This document shows, piece by piece, positions 6,474 through 14,087 of a DNA stretch of 64,000 bases. This DNA comes from a virus. The position numbers and the translations under genes are program-made. Every line of letters starts with the position of its first letter. The stretch's first letter is position 1. The stretch lies in IMG/VR virus record IMGVR_UViG_3300012206_000001, positions 1 to 64,000 of that record; one strand, written 5' to 3'. A model generated the notes under the pieces. The model was not told where the DNA came from. It searched no databases and worked only from the letters and a program-made list of their open reading frames with translations.

Positions 6474-6967
6474 GATGCTTTCGCCTCTCGGTACATGTGC
6501 TTCAGGCGCCGCGCGGCCCAGCCGGCGCAGATGTCAGCCGGGGTCCCGTCAGCCTTGTACGGCTTCCCGTCGTGCAGCGGCGGGTCGTAGTCGGCGGGAT
6601 GGCCGGGTACCTCCGCGCCGGACGGGTGGACCCACTTCACGGGGTGCCGGATGCCCTGGTGGCAGGCGAACATGTCGCCCGCCGCCACCATCGCGTCGAG
6701 CGATTCCGGGTCGCCCTGGTAGCCGTCCTCGCCGCGCCGCTCGGGCGAGCCCGGCCGGTAGGCGCAGTCGGCGCACATCCTGGCGCGCAGGCCCATCTCG
6801 CCGGGCGTGAGCGGCTGCTGCGCGAGGTCGTAGACGGGTTCCCAGCAGGTGCAGCGATACGGGCCGTAGACGACCGCGCCCCAGCAGCACAAGCCGCCGC
6901 CCGCGTCGGGCAGGTCGGGCGGCTGGGTGTCGCATCCGGGGATGGTCCGGCCGAAGTTCACGGTCAC
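6470..6967 (-). CDS. Cys-rich early protein, unknown
   Basis: 165 residues from a GTG at 6967 that overlaps the upstream stop. It has several Cys/His pairs (CCWGAVVYGPYRCTCWEP, CADCAYRPGS, FACHQG) and a C-terminal WAARRLKHMY. Metal binding is likely; the role is unknown. Confidence 0.55.
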   Translation of the reverse strand: MTVNFGRTIPGCDTQPPDLPDAGGGLCCWGAVVYGPYRCTCWEPVYDLAQQPLTPGEMGLRARMCADCAYRPGSPERRGEDGYQGDPESLDAMVAAGDMFACHQGIRHPVKWVHPSGAEVPGHPADYDPPLHDGKPYKADGTPADICAGWAARRLKHMYREAKAS

Positions 6968-7254
6968 AGCGGGCAGTTCTCCTTCGCGTGGCCGCGGTGG
7001 CCGCATCGTTCGCAGATGCGGAGCCGCCTGCCGATCCGGCCGGCCCTGTATGCGGGTGCCCGGTTGTCGGCGATGGCCAGGTGCCTGGCGTAGATGACGG
7101 CGGCGTCGGAGGCGACGAAGCTGGTACAGGGCCCGCCGAGCGCGGCGAACAGGGCCAGGTCGCCCTCATCGGTTCCGGCGGCGTGCTGGTGGGCGCGCCC
7201 GGGCTGGCCGCAGCGTCCGCATGCCTCGATGGCCTGCTGTCTCGCGGCGTCCAT
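6964..7254 (-). CDS. Small protein with N-terminal CxxC and C-terminal zinc knuckle
   Basis: 96 residues. ACGRCGQPGRAHQH at the N terminus and CERCGHRGHAKENC at the C terminus. The latter is a CCHC zinc knuckle (C-x2-C-x3-4-H-x4-C), a single-strand nucleic-acid-binding motif. Next to the replication genes this may be a single-strand-binding accessory; that is inference. Confidence 0.6.
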   Translation of the reverse strand: MDAARQQAIEACGRCGQPGRAHQHAAGTDEGDLALFAALGGPCTSFVASDAAVIYARHLAIADNRAPAYRAGRIGRRLRICERCGHRGHAKENCPL

Positions 7255-7592
7255 CACGACGCCTCGATGGCCAGCGTGTCGCCGGACATGGCGGCCCGGC
7301 GGTGGCACGTGCAGCTGCACCAGCTCCACACGCAGTCGCGGCAGTTCCGCCCGCGGCACGCGTCGCTGTGCGGCAGGGCGCCCGCGTTCTTCCGGTCGAC
7401 CAGTACGCGGATATCCGATGCGGCGACGAACGGGCGTGACCTGGCTATCTCGGCTACGGCGGCGCGGCAGCTGGCGAGGTCCAGGTCGCCGAGCAGGTCA
7501 TGCCACGCGTCGGGGGTGCGGCTGTCGATCTTCTGCTGCGGGCAGCAGGCCGCGATGTAACGGACGAGGATAACAGTTTCCGCTGGCGTCAT
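7254..7592 (-). CDS. Helicase-loader-like protein (G39P-type N terminus) with Cys-rich tail
   Basis: 112 residues. The N-terminal ~65 (MTPAETVILVRYIAACCPQQ, DAWHDLLGDLDLASCRAAVA, VAASDIR) resembles the small helical domain of phage helicase loaders such as SPP1 G39P and actinophage relatives. A Cys/His-rich tail (CRGRNCRDCVWSWCSCTCH) follows and may bind zinc. It overlaps and follows the initiator gene, the usual place for a loader. The family match is from pattern only. Confidence 0.5.
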   Translation of the reverse strand: MTPAETVILVRYIAACCPQQKIDSRTPDAWHDLLGDLDLASCRAAVAEIARSRPFVAASDIRVLVDRKNAGALPHSDACRGRNCRDCVWSWCSCTCHRRAAMSGDTLAIEAS

Positions 7593-8476
7593 TTCCTGCC
7601 TTCTTTCGCAATGGCGCGTTTCATCGCCGCGCCGAATAGCTCGTCCGTTTCCGCCTGGCGGCTGCTTCCCGGCTTGCGGCTTGCCTGAAGGCGCAGCTGA
7701 TCGTATTTCTCGCGCAATTTCGGCATCGACAGGATGTTGGACCGCCAGAATTCGCTGTCCTGGCACCAGTCAATTGCTGTAGTTACCTGCTGCTCGGTGC
7801 GGCCGTCACGGTCGAGCATCAGCCGGGCTGAATCGCGCCAGCGTTTCGTGATTGCCGGCCGTTTGGAGCCGTTGGCTTCGATGCGGTCGGCGAGGTGGGC
7901 GCAGAGGCGCTCGACGTCGGCTCGCGCCGGTTTCGCCGGCACGTCTTTAACCTGTACCTCATCTATACCTGTACTGGTTATAAACACGTCTGAAGTCTCA
8001 AACCCCGCAGGATCTGCGGGGTTTCCGGGGCTTGCACGCTCTGAGCTGCCGTTATAACTCTCAAAGGGTGCAGATCCTGCGGGGTTTGGAGGGTCGGCGA
8101 AACCCCGCAGATCCTGCGGGGTTTCGGTAAACCCCGCAGGATCTGCGGGGTTACTCGCCGGTATGGGTGCAGATCCTGCGGGGTTTCCGGGCTCAAACCC
8201 CGCAGGATCTGCGGGGTTTACCATGGTCGCCCGGTACCGCGTCCGGCGCCCCCGGCCGCCGCCGTGGCATGCCTCCAGCTCACCGAAGCCGACGAGTTCC
8301 TTCACGGCAGTCTGCACCGTGCGCTCCCCCAGACGGCATTTAGAAGCCAATTCCAAAGCGCTCATCTCAGCCTCTCCGCCCTTGTCTGCCTTGTGCGCGA
8401 TGGCCAGCAGGACGATGAGGGAGCCATTGACAGCGCGCGAATGCTTCCACACCCAGTCGATGACATTTTGCGCCAC
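7589..8476 (-). CDS. Replication initiator (lambda O-like organisation) containing the origin
   Basis: 295 residues. The N terminus (DWVWKHSRAVNGSLIVLLAI, SALELASKCRLGERTVQTAV, KELVGFGELEACHGGGRGRR) is a winged-helix domain of the phage replisome-organiser type. Residues ~90-165 are a linker of repeated NPADPAGF, NPAGSAP and TPQDLRGF encoded by six iterons (see 8000-8219). The C-terminal part (ERLCAHLADRIEANGSKRPA, KRWRDSARLMLDRDGRTEQQ) resembles the helicase-recruiting end of such proteins. As in lambda O, the binding sites lie inside the gene of the protein expected to bind them. Confidence 0.75.
   Translation of the reverse strand: MAQNVIDWVWKHSRAVNGSLIVLLAIAHKADKGGEAEMSALELASKCRLGERTVQTAVKELVGFGELEACHGGGRGRRTRYRATMVNPADPAGFEPGNPAGSAPIPASNPADPAGFTETPQDLRGFADPPNPAGSAPFESYNGSSERASPGNPADPAGFETSDVFITSTGIDEVQVKDVPAKPARADVERLCAHLADRIEANGSKRPAITKRWRDSARLMLDRDGRTEQQVTTAIDWCQDSEFWRSNILSMPKLREKYDQLRLQASRKPGSSRQAETDELFGAAMKRAIAKEGRK
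8000..8219. repeat. Six 25-bp palindromic iterons, probable replication origin
   Basis: Consensus arms AAACCCCGCAG and CTGCGGGGTTT with a 3-bp centre (GAT or ATC). Copies at 8000-8024, 8063-8087, 8100-8124, 8129-8153, 8162-8186 and 8195-8219. Copies 2 and 5 have a degenerate left arm; the fourth ends TTA. Start-to-start spacing is 63, 37, 29, 33 and 33 bp, close to three helical turns for the last three. All lie inside the initiator gene and are read in two frames there, so selection seems to act on DNA rather than on peptide sequence. The region lacks a clear AT-rich unwinding stretch, apart from the modest one near 7950-8000. Confidence 0.75.
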
Positions 8477-8552
8477 TCCTCATTCCTGTCTCCTCGGCCG
8501 GCCAGTAATCCAGGGCGGCATGCGTTGTGCGCGGCATGCCAGCGCGCCCGTC

Positions 8553-8903
8553 CTACGCCGCGCCGCCGCCGGGGGGCGGCCTGCGGATCATGCCAGGCCC
8601 GGGCTGCCTGGCCGCGGGCCTGACCCGCGCCCGCCGCCTGGCCGCGCCGTGCGCGCCCTGCGCGGCTTTCACCCGCTGGCGCCACTGCTGGCCGGTGGTG
8701 CCGGCGGGGGGCGCGTCGTCCGTGGGCGCGCCTCCCGCCGGGTCTCTGGGCGGGCACCCCCGGGCCGCTCCAGGCGGGGGGGATAGTCCTGGAGCGGTAC
8801 CCGGGGGCTGGCTCCTCCTCGGCGCGGGGAGCGGGGGAGCTTGCGCCGGGGAGGAGGGAATCCCCTCGTCAGGGGAAAGTTCAGATGCCGGCCTCGTGCT
8901 CAT
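8553..8903 (-). CDS. Pro/Ala-rich hypothetical protein
   Basis: 116 residues, low complexity (PAQAPPLPAPRRSQPPGTAP). A short charged helical stretch WRQRVKAAQGAHGAARRRAR lies near the C terminus. It starts with ATG overlapping the stop of the HNH gene (ATGA). No family; coding status is supported only by the overlap and reading-frame length. Confidence 0.45.
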   Translation of the reverse strand: MSTRPASELSPDEGIPSSPAQAPPLPAPRRSQPPGTAPGLSPPPGAARGCPPRDPAGGAPTDDAPPAGTTGQQWRQRVKAAQGAHGAARRRARVRPAARQPGPGMIRRPPPGGGAA

Positions 8904-9532
8904 GCGACAGCCTCCGCCCCGCTCTGGCTCACGCGTCGTGAAGCCTCGGCCAGCACGAGTGCCGTGACCCAGGAATGAAGGTCGGTATCGTCCTCTACGG
9001 AAAGGCGCAGGGCGATTTCGGCCACATCGCGCGGCATCTTGATGCGAACCGATTCATTCTGCTTGCGCTTCTGCCTATCCTTATCCTGCTGGCAGGCCCT
9101 GCATTGACGGTGGCCCTTAGGCGTTACCAGGGTATTCTTGTCATCGTACGGATGCTGCTTCGGGCAGTGGGTCTTGCGCAGGTTTACTGCCACGAAGTTA
9201 TTTCCCCGCCGGGTATTCTCTGCATTCGTGACGGGTTCCAGATGCCCAGGCCAGCAGCATGCTCTGGATACGCAGCCCCAGGCCTCCACGTGGTCGAGCT
9301 GCAGCTTGTCCGGGACGGACTCCGCGAGGAGCGTATAGACAAGCCGGTGAATGCGCCACAATCTTCCGTGCCAGCGAAAGAAGCCGTAGCCCCTCTTAGG
9401 GCAGCGATATCCCTGCCAGTCCCAGCAGCCTGTAACCGGGTTGACGGTTATTTTCGCGGCTATGTTTGCCGGAAGGTCGGTTACGTGAAATTCGCGAGGC
9501 GGCCGGGTTCCTGCCGGAGGGGAGGTGCTCAA
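8900..9532 (-). CDS. HNH endonuclease with a helical C-terminal extension
   Basis: 210 residues. GCWDWQGYRCPKRGYGFFRW, then IHRLVYTLL, LDHVEAWGCVS, CWPGHLEPVTNAENT form the HNH core, followed by CPKQH...CRACQ. The last ~50 residues (IKMPRDVAEIALRLSVEDDT, DLHSWVTALVLAEASRRV) look like an RHH or short helical domain and are not usual for this nuclease. The TTG start at 9532 overlaps the upstream stop. Homing-type nuclease likely. Confidence 0.75.
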   Translation of the reverse strand: MSTSPPAGTRPPREFHVTDLPANIAAKITVNPVTGCWDWQGYRCPKRGYGFFRWHGRLWRIHRLVYTLLAESVPDKLQLDHVEAWGCVSRACCWPGHLEPVTNAENTRRGNNFVAVNLRKTHCPKQHPYDDKNTLVTPKGHRQCRACQQDKDRQKRKQNESVRIKMPRDVAEIALRLSVEDDTDLHSWVTALVLAEASRRVSQSGAEAVA

Positions 9533-9798
9533 TGTCCTGCTCCCTTCTGCTTGCTGCCCGGCCAGGCGGGCTCACCCGGGCCGTAGCGGCACAGCAGCTC
9601 GTTCCACGCCACGGTTTCCCCCCAGGTCAGCGGGGTGCCGTCGCGGGGCAGCCCGGCCGGGGTGCGGGTCCGCCGCGGCAGGGGCCGGCGGGCACGCCGC
9701 AGGCCGCGCAGGCCGCGGAGCGCCCGGGGCAGCGCCCAGGCGAGGATCCCGGCGCAGCAGGCCACGGTGACGGCGAAAGCCCATTCTGGGAGGGTCAT
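9529..9798 (-). CDS. Small membrane protein with basic region
   Basis: 89 residues. One N-terminal membrane helix (WAFAVTVACCAGILAWALP) is followed by a dense Arg stretch (RALRGLRGLRRARRPLPRRT). No family recognised. It overlaps its neighbours by four bases. Confidence 0.5.
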   Translation of the reverse strand: MTLPEWAFAVTVACCAGILAWALPRALRGLRGLRRARRPLPRRTRTPAGLPRDGTPLTWGETVAWNELLCRYGPGEPAWPGSKQKGAGH

Positions 9799-9938
9799 TC
9801 CCGGCCTCCCTCGTCGTGGCTGCCGTCCTGGTGCCTGGCGAGGATGGCGAGGCGGGCGAGCAGGTTCAGGGCCAGGGCGAACCCGGCGGTGAGGCCGGCG
9901 GCGAAGAACCCTGCGGCGAGGCCTATGAGGGCGGTCAC
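9795..9938 (-). CDS. Short membrane protein
   Basis: 47 residues from a GTG at 9938. ALIGLAAGFFAAGLTAGFAL forms one membrane helix, with a charged C terminus (RHQDGSHDEGGRE). It overlaps both neighbours by four bases, which supports it despite its size. Confidence 0.5.
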   Translation of the reverse strand: MTALIGLAAGFFAAGLTAGFALALNLLARLAILARHQDGSHDEGGRE

Positions 9939-10063
9939 GGCCGCCTCCGCCTGTTCAGCCAGGTTTCCGCCCGGTCCGCTATCCAGCCGATGCCGGTCGC
10001 GGCGGTGAGCAGGAGCACCAGGGTGACGGCGACGACGGCCCAGAACGCCAGGTCGGGCGTCAC
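9935..10063 (-). CDS. Short membrane protein
   Basis: 42 residues from a GTG at 10063. AFWAVVAVTLVLLLTAATGI spans the membrane, then an Arg-rich tail (AETWLNRRRRP). GTGA overlaps at both ends place it in the operon. Function unknown. Confidence 0.5.
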   Translation of the reverse strand: MTPDLAFWAVVAVTLVLLLTAATGIGWIADRAETWLNRRRRP

Positions 10064-10260
10064 GGGGCATCGCCGGCTTTTGCGTCTAGCGGCGGGCATC
10101 CGGGGCAGCGCCATTTGTCGCCGTCGCTGGTCCAGCCGATTTCCTCTGTGCTGGTCTCGGCCAGGTCCCGGGTTTGCCAGGCGGTGAACTCGTCGTAGTC
10201 GGCGCGCTCGCCGCAGCCGTCGCAGACGGCGAACCAGTACGGCTCGCTCTTAATCGGCAT
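10060..10260 (-). CDS. Small zinc-ribbon-like protein
   Basis: 66 residues. FAVCDGCGERADYDEFTAWQ and KWRCPGCPPLDAKAG give two CxxC pairs separated by ~30 residues, a treble-clef or ribbon pattern. No specific family. It is of the type common in actinophage early regions. Confidence 0.6.
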   Translation of the reverse strand: MPIKSEPYWFAVCDGCGERADYDEFTAWQTRDLAETSTEEIGWTSDGDKWRCPGCPPLDAKAGDAP

Positions 10261-10284
10261 GGTGCCTCGTCTCGGTGCCGGGGG

Positions 10285-10461
10285 TCATGAGGGCCGTCCC
10301 CGGGCCGCGTAGGCGGGTTCGGGTGCCTGCTGTTTCCATCCGGACTGGATGGTGCGGAGGTCCCGCGCCTCATCGGGAGTCAGGAGTTCCCCGTCGGCGG
10401 GTGCCTTGCGGTGCAGCAGGCAGCGGATCCGGAAGCGGGCCCGGCAGATCAGCTCAGCCAT
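10285..10461 (-). CDS. Small early protein, unknown
   Basis: 58 residues from the ATG at 10461: MAELICRARFRIRCLLHRKA then DGELLTPDEARDLRTIQSGW. No family recognised. The start overlaps the end of the gene upstream. Confidence 0.45.
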   Translation of the reverse strand: MAELICRARFRIRCLLHRKAPADGELLTPDEARDLRTIQSGWKQQAPEPAYAARGRPS

Positions 10462-10708
10462 CACGTGCCTCACCCTCGCGCGTGAGCCATCCGGCCAGCC
10501 CCGCGACGGCCCGGTCCTGCTGCTGCTGCGCTTCCCAGCACGCGGAGACGAGCAGCAGGGCGAGTTCCCCGGCCTGGGACAGGGTGAGCCGCCAGGTCAT
10601 GCCCGGGCAGCCGACTGTGACCGTGTCGTGGTCGATGCCGATTCTCAGCGGCAGCTCGGCGATCCCGTCGTCGACCTGGCCGATGGTGCGCACGCGCGGG
10701 TCACCCAT
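10454..10708 (-). CDS. Early protein, unknown
   Basis: 84 residues. A beta-type N-terminal half (VRTIGQVDDGIAELPLRIGI, DTVTVGCPGMTWRLTLSQA) precedes a helix (GELALLLVSACWEAQQQQDR). No family recognised. It overlaps both neighbours. Confidence 0.5.
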   Translation of the reverse strand: MGDPRVRTIGQVDDGIAELPLRIGIDHDTVTVGCPGMTWRLTLSQAGELALLLVSACWEAQQQQDRAVAGLAGWLTREGEARDG

Positions 10709-10910
10709 CGCCGCCGCCTCCGTCCTGCTCGCGCCCGGCAGGCAGGGTCATGTGCTCGCGCGCCCCGGCCAGCATCACGTCGCCGTAGGCACTGCCCAGC
10801 TTGTACGCGAGCTCGGCTTTCCCGTCCTCGGTCAGCTGCGCGTCCTCGATGCTGCTCAGGCCCATCATGATGAGGCCGATCTCGGTCTGGTCGACGTTGA
10901 GTTCAGGCAT
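10701..10910 (-). CDS. Small acidic early protein
   Basis: 69 residues: MPELNVDQTEIGLIMMGLSS, EDGKAELAYKLGSAYGDVML, ending in a Gly-rich acidic tail. The overlap with the recT end suggests coupled translation. No family recognised. Confidence 0.5.
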   Translation of the reverse strand: MPELNVDQTEIGLIMMGLSSIEDAQLTEDGKAELAYKLGSAYGDVMLAGAREHMTLPAGREQDGGGGDG

Positions 10911-12153
10911 CGCTGCCGCCGCCCTGCTCGCGCCCGTTCATGTATTCGATGAGCTTGCTGCGGTCGCCGCCGAACCCGCCGAGGGTGTCAGTGAGCTTGC
11001 GGGCCTCGGTGAAGGACAGGTCCTTGCTGGAGGTGAGCGCCCGCCCGGTGATGGTCTCGGCGATCTTGAGTTTCTGGTCGCGGTCTTTCTCGCCGAATCC
11101 GAGGCCGCCGAGGGTGATGTGCAGGCTGGTGAGCTGGTCGCCGCTGGCCGACCCGGGCTGGTCTTCGGCGGGGACTTCTAGTTTTGCCCCCTCATCTGAG
11201 GGGGATCCCGCGGGCGCGGCAGGACCGCTGGCCGGCGTTTCGTCCGGTACCGCGCCCGCGGGACGTTCAGGGGCGGGCCGGCGCGTGCGCGGCTTCCGCG
11301 CTCCGGCGGGTTCTTGTCCTGCCCCCTCATCTGAGGGCGTTTCCGCTGCCGGGTCGTCGACGATCTCGGCCTCGACGATCTCGTGCGCGGGCAGGGGGCC
11401 CATCGGCGGAGGCGGCAGGTACGTGAAGCCGGCCTCTGCGTGCGTCACCGAGCCCGCCGAGGCCGGGGCCATGTGGTTCACCGTGCGATACTCGGCCGAG
11501 GTCGGCACGTACGGCTCCAGCGCCCGCAGCACGGTCTTCTTGAACATGGCGGGTTCCCACTGCTGCCAGGGTGAGTCGGACCGGTCTGAGCCGCGTGAGG
11601 CCTTCTTGTGCTCCATGATCTCGGCGCGGCCCATCCGCACGACCTGGGAGCACTGGCCGGACGCGAGGATGGCGTAGGCGTACGCGCCGCGTATCGGGCC
11701 GCGGCCGGCCTCGGGGGCGAAGTCGTCGTACTCGTGCAGCGGCGGGGTGTTCTCCCCGCGCGGGACGTACCGGTCGGCCTTGCGGACGACCTGGGCGACG
11801 ACGGAGGAGACGCCGCCGGCGCGGAACATCCGCTCGATGATGCCCTTGTAGCCCTCGATGCCGGTGACCTCATTGCCGAAGGGGACGAGGTAGTAGTCGT
11901 CGGTATCGGGTTCGTGGCCGAGGCGGGCGCACTCGAGGAGGGCGTACAGCAGGGACTGGGGGCTGGCGATGGCGGCGGCGGCGAGCTTGTCGTCGCGGCG
12001 GAGCGCGCCCTGGGTGACGCGGATGATGGCGGAGGGCTTGACGTGGGTGGCGGCGGCCATGGCGATGTCGTCCTGCTGGCGGCGAAGCCAGGTGACGAGC
12101 TGGTCGGCCTTGTCGCGCCTGGCGACAGCGCCGGTGACGGTCTGTGCGGTCAT
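10903..12153 (-). CDS. recT: RecT-family single-strand annealing recombinase
   Basis: 416 residues from the ATG at 12153, which overlaps the exonuclease stop. The first ~260 match the RecT fold: AAATHVKPSAIIRVTQGALR, LLYALLECARLGHEPDTDDY, YLVPFGNEVTGIEGYKGIIE, RMFRAGGVSSVVAQVVRKAD and MFKKTVLRALEPYVP. The C-terminal 150 residues are a Pro/Ala-rich linker and a small helical end, longer than in E. coli RecT. It anneals complementary single strands made by the neighbouring YqaJ-type exonuclease during phage recombination. Confidence 0.9.
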   Translation of the reverse strand: MTAQTVTGAVARRDKADQLVTWLRRQQDDIAMAAATHVKPSAIIRVTQGALRRDDKLAAAAIASPQSLLYALLECARLGHEPDTDDYYLVPFGNEVTGIEGYKGIIERMFRAGGVSSVVAQVVRKADRYVPRGENTPPLHEYDDFAPEAGRGPIRGAYAYAILASGQCSQVVRMGRAEIMEHKKASRGSDRSDSPWQQWEPAMFKKTVLRALEPYVPTSAEYRTVNHMAPASAGSVTHAEAGFTYLPPPPMGPLPAHEIVEAEIVDDPAAETPSDEGAGQEPAGARKPRTRRPAPERPAGAVPDETPASGPAAPAGSPSDEGAKLEVPAEDQPGSASGDQLTSLHITLGGLGFGEKDRDQKLKIAETITGRALTSSKDLSFTEARKLTDTLGGFGGDRSKLIEYMNGREQGGGSDA

Positions 12154-13259
12154 GCGGTGTCCTTCTTGGTCTTGGCGGGGAGCAGCTTGGTGACGTCCTT
12201 CGTGACCGTGCACGCGGCTGCGGCCTCCGGGTAGCCGGCGCGGAGGGCGGTGGTGCTGATGCGCTGATTCGGGTAGACGCTGCGGGTGGCGACGACCTCG
12301 TCCGTGCCTGCCTCGACGGCGCGGCGGCCGGTGCCGATCGCGGCGAGCATCCGGTTGGTCATCAGTTCCTTGCGCTGCCCGGCTTGCGCGGCGCGGCGGA
12401 CGGCCGCGCGGTAGGAGATGGCGAGCCTGCGGCCGACGGTGACGTCGCGCTGCTCGATGCCGGGGTGCAGGTGCTTCAGCGCGGCGGTGGTCTGCGGACG
12501 CCAGTCCACGTCGGGTGCGCGGCCGTCCCTGATGTCATCGCAGAAGCATTCGGCTGTGTCCCGCATGATCTTGAGGTCGGCTTCCGCGTCGGCGTCCATG
12601 GCCAGCTCGTAGACGCGGAGCTTCCAGGACCGCATCATCAGGCAGGCGACGTAGGCGCTGGTGACGCCGAGGACGTCCATCTGCCACAGGACCTGGCACC
12701 GGTAGTGGACGGGGATCTGGCCGGTGCTGTCGTCGCCCCACTGGTCGTCGCCGCCCGCGTCGGTCTTGGTCTCCAGCACGGCGATGAGGCCAGGCCCGGT
12801 CTGGCTGGGGCAGGTCGGGCATTGCTCGCAGCACGGCCCGCAGTCGTTTGTGTCGCAGCACGGGGCCATGCCGCTCTCATTGCCGTACCCGGGCTTGTGG
12901 AACTCGCAGCACTGGTAGTCCGCGAGGACCGTATTGTCCCCGATCAGCCGGTCGGGGGTCGCCATCTGCCACGGGCGGTCCGGGTGCCGGTACAGCCTGC
13001 GCCCATCGCCGGTCAGGGCGAACTCCGGGTGCAGGCGGCCGAACCGGTCCGCGATGTAGGGCTCGAGGACGCGGCCGCGTTCCATCGCGTCAGTGTCCTC
13101 GACGTCGGGCAGCTCGCCGCGCTTGCGGTGGTAGAGCGCGTACGGCGAGTCGTACGGGGACAGGCCCATCACGACGGCGATCTCGCTGGCCGTGACGCCG
13201 TGCCGCCTGGCCTCGAGCCACTCGGCCTCGCTGCCGGTCTCGATCAGGACGGCGGTCAC
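12150..13259 (-). CDS. YqaJ-family (lambda Exo-like) alkaline exonuclease
   Basis: 369 residues from the GTG at 13259. WLEARRHGVTASEIAVVMGL and SPYDSPYALYHRKRGEL are the YqaJ opening motif. MERGRVLEPYIADRFGRLHP follows. TPDRLI and LIAVLETKTDAGG supply the catalytic acidic residues and Lys of the PD-(D/E)XK centre, and PVHYRCQVLWQMDVLGV is the conserved Gln motif. A Cys-rich insert (CCEFHKPG..., CCDTNDCGPCCEQCPTC) between them is unusual and may bind a metal. It pairs with RecT as a two-part recombination system. Confidence 0.88.
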   Translation of the reverse strand: MTAVLIETGSEAEWLEARRHGVTASEIAVVMGLSPYDSPYALYHRKRGELPDVEDTDAMERGRVLEPYIADRFGRLHPEFALTGDGRRLYRHPDRPWQMATPDRLIGDNTVLADYQCCEFHKPGYGNESGMAPCCDTNDCGPCCEQCPTCPSQTGPGLIAVLETKTDAGGDDQWGDDSTGQIPVHYRCQVLWQMDVLGVTSAYVACLMMRSWKLRVYELAMDADAEADLKIMRDTAECFCDDIRDGRAPDVDWRPQTTAALKHLHPGIEQRDVTVGRRLAISYRAAVRRAAQAGQRKELMTNRMLAAIGTGRRAVEAGTDEVVATRSVYPNQRISTTALRAGYPEAAAACTVTKDVTKLLPAKTKKDTA

Positions 13260-13642
13260 CGGCCTGCCTCCTGGATGGCCTTGTCGCAGGCCCTGATGGC
13301 CTGCAGGTGCGCCCGGCGGGCCGCGGCGGCCTGCTCCCGCCACTGCCGCATGTGCTCGCAGTCGGGCATGGCGCGGGCGATCGTGTCGTATGCCTGCCAG
13401 GCCGCCTTGCGGGCGGCCTCGAGCCCGGCGAGGGCGGCCAGCGCCCTGGCGCGCTCGATCTCGGCGTTCAGCGCGCGGTGCCGCTCGCGTGCCGCCAGCA
13501 CCTCCGGCGGTTCCAGCTCGCCTCCCCCGTATACGTACGGCTTGAACGGCGCCGCGTCGCTGGCCCGCGCCATGGCGGACCTGTTGTCCTCACCGCCGGC
13601 AAGCAGCGGCTGATCCTGGTAGCGGTGCGGCAGGCCGGTCAT
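13256..13642 (-). CDS. Helical early protein upstream of the exonuclease
   Basis: 128 residues. The second half is a long amphipathic helix or coiled coil (ERHRALNAEIERARALAALA, QWREQAAAARRAHLQAIRAC). No family recognised. It overlaps the exonuclease start, so a recombination accessory is possible. Confidence 0.5.
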   Translation of the reverse strand: MTGLPHRYQDQPLLAGGEDNRSAMARASDAAPFKPYVYGGGELEPPEVLAARERHRALNAEIERARALAALAGLEAARKAAWQAYDTIARAMPDCEHMRQWREQAAAARRAHLQAIRACDKAIQEAGR

Positions 13643-13890
13643 GGCTGCCTCGCGGGGTGCGGGTGGATCCATCCGGCGCCGGGGATGTGCCGCCAGTCCA
13701 TGGGGCAGGCGAGTGTCTGCGTGAGCGTGGCGGCGGCCTGCTGGGTGCACGTGCACCGGGCGGGTTCGCCGGGCCAGGGTGCCTGCGGCGGCTGCCAGGG
13801 CATGTCGGCGAGCTCCCGGTACCATTCCCACCCGGGGCTGGCGTCCGGCATGACGTCCTCGAACGCGCGGTCCTGGTGCAGCGCGGTCAT
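13639..13890 (-). CDS. Small CTCT-motif protein, copy A
   Basis: 83 residues. The C-terminal half PWPGEPARCTCTQQAAATLT, CPMDWRHIPGAGWIHPHP is shared with the next gene (13887-14087), giving tandem paralogues with pattern WPGEPxxCTCT...TLxCPxxWxxxPGxGWxH. Cys residues suggest metal binding. Function unknown. Confidence 0.55.
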   Translation of the reverse strand: MTALHQDRAFEDVMPDASPGWEWYRELADMPWQPPQAPWPGEPARCTCTQQAAATLTQTLACPMDWRHIPGAGWIHPHPARQP

Positions 13891-14087
13891 CGCGCACCTG
13901 CCCCGGCCAGGGCCGGCACCTGACGGCGGCGGCGCCCGGTGAGGACGTGAACCCAGCCGATGCCAGGCACGTACCCCCACCGCTCCGGGCAGCCGAGCGT
14001 CTCCTTGATCGTGGCCACGACCATCCGGGTGCACGTGCAGGTCTCCGGCTCGCCCGGCCAGGCTGGCCAGCGTCCTGGGGCGGTCAC
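13887..14087 (-). CDS. Small CTCT-motif protein, copy B
   Basis: 66 residues: WPAWPGEPETCTCTRMVVAT, CPERWGYVPGIGWVHVLTG, then a basic tail. It is a clear tandem paralogue of 13639-13890, likely from a local duplication. Function unknown. Confidence 0.55.
   Translation of the reverse strand: MTAPGRWPAWPGEPETCTCTRMVVATIKETLGCPERWGYVPGIGWVHVLTGRRRRQVPALAGAGAR

Noticed and set aside
8000-8219. CRISPR array
   Set aside because: Repeats are palindromic and separated by only 4-38 bp of coding sequence in a replication gene; spacers are not unique units of even size and no cas gene is near.
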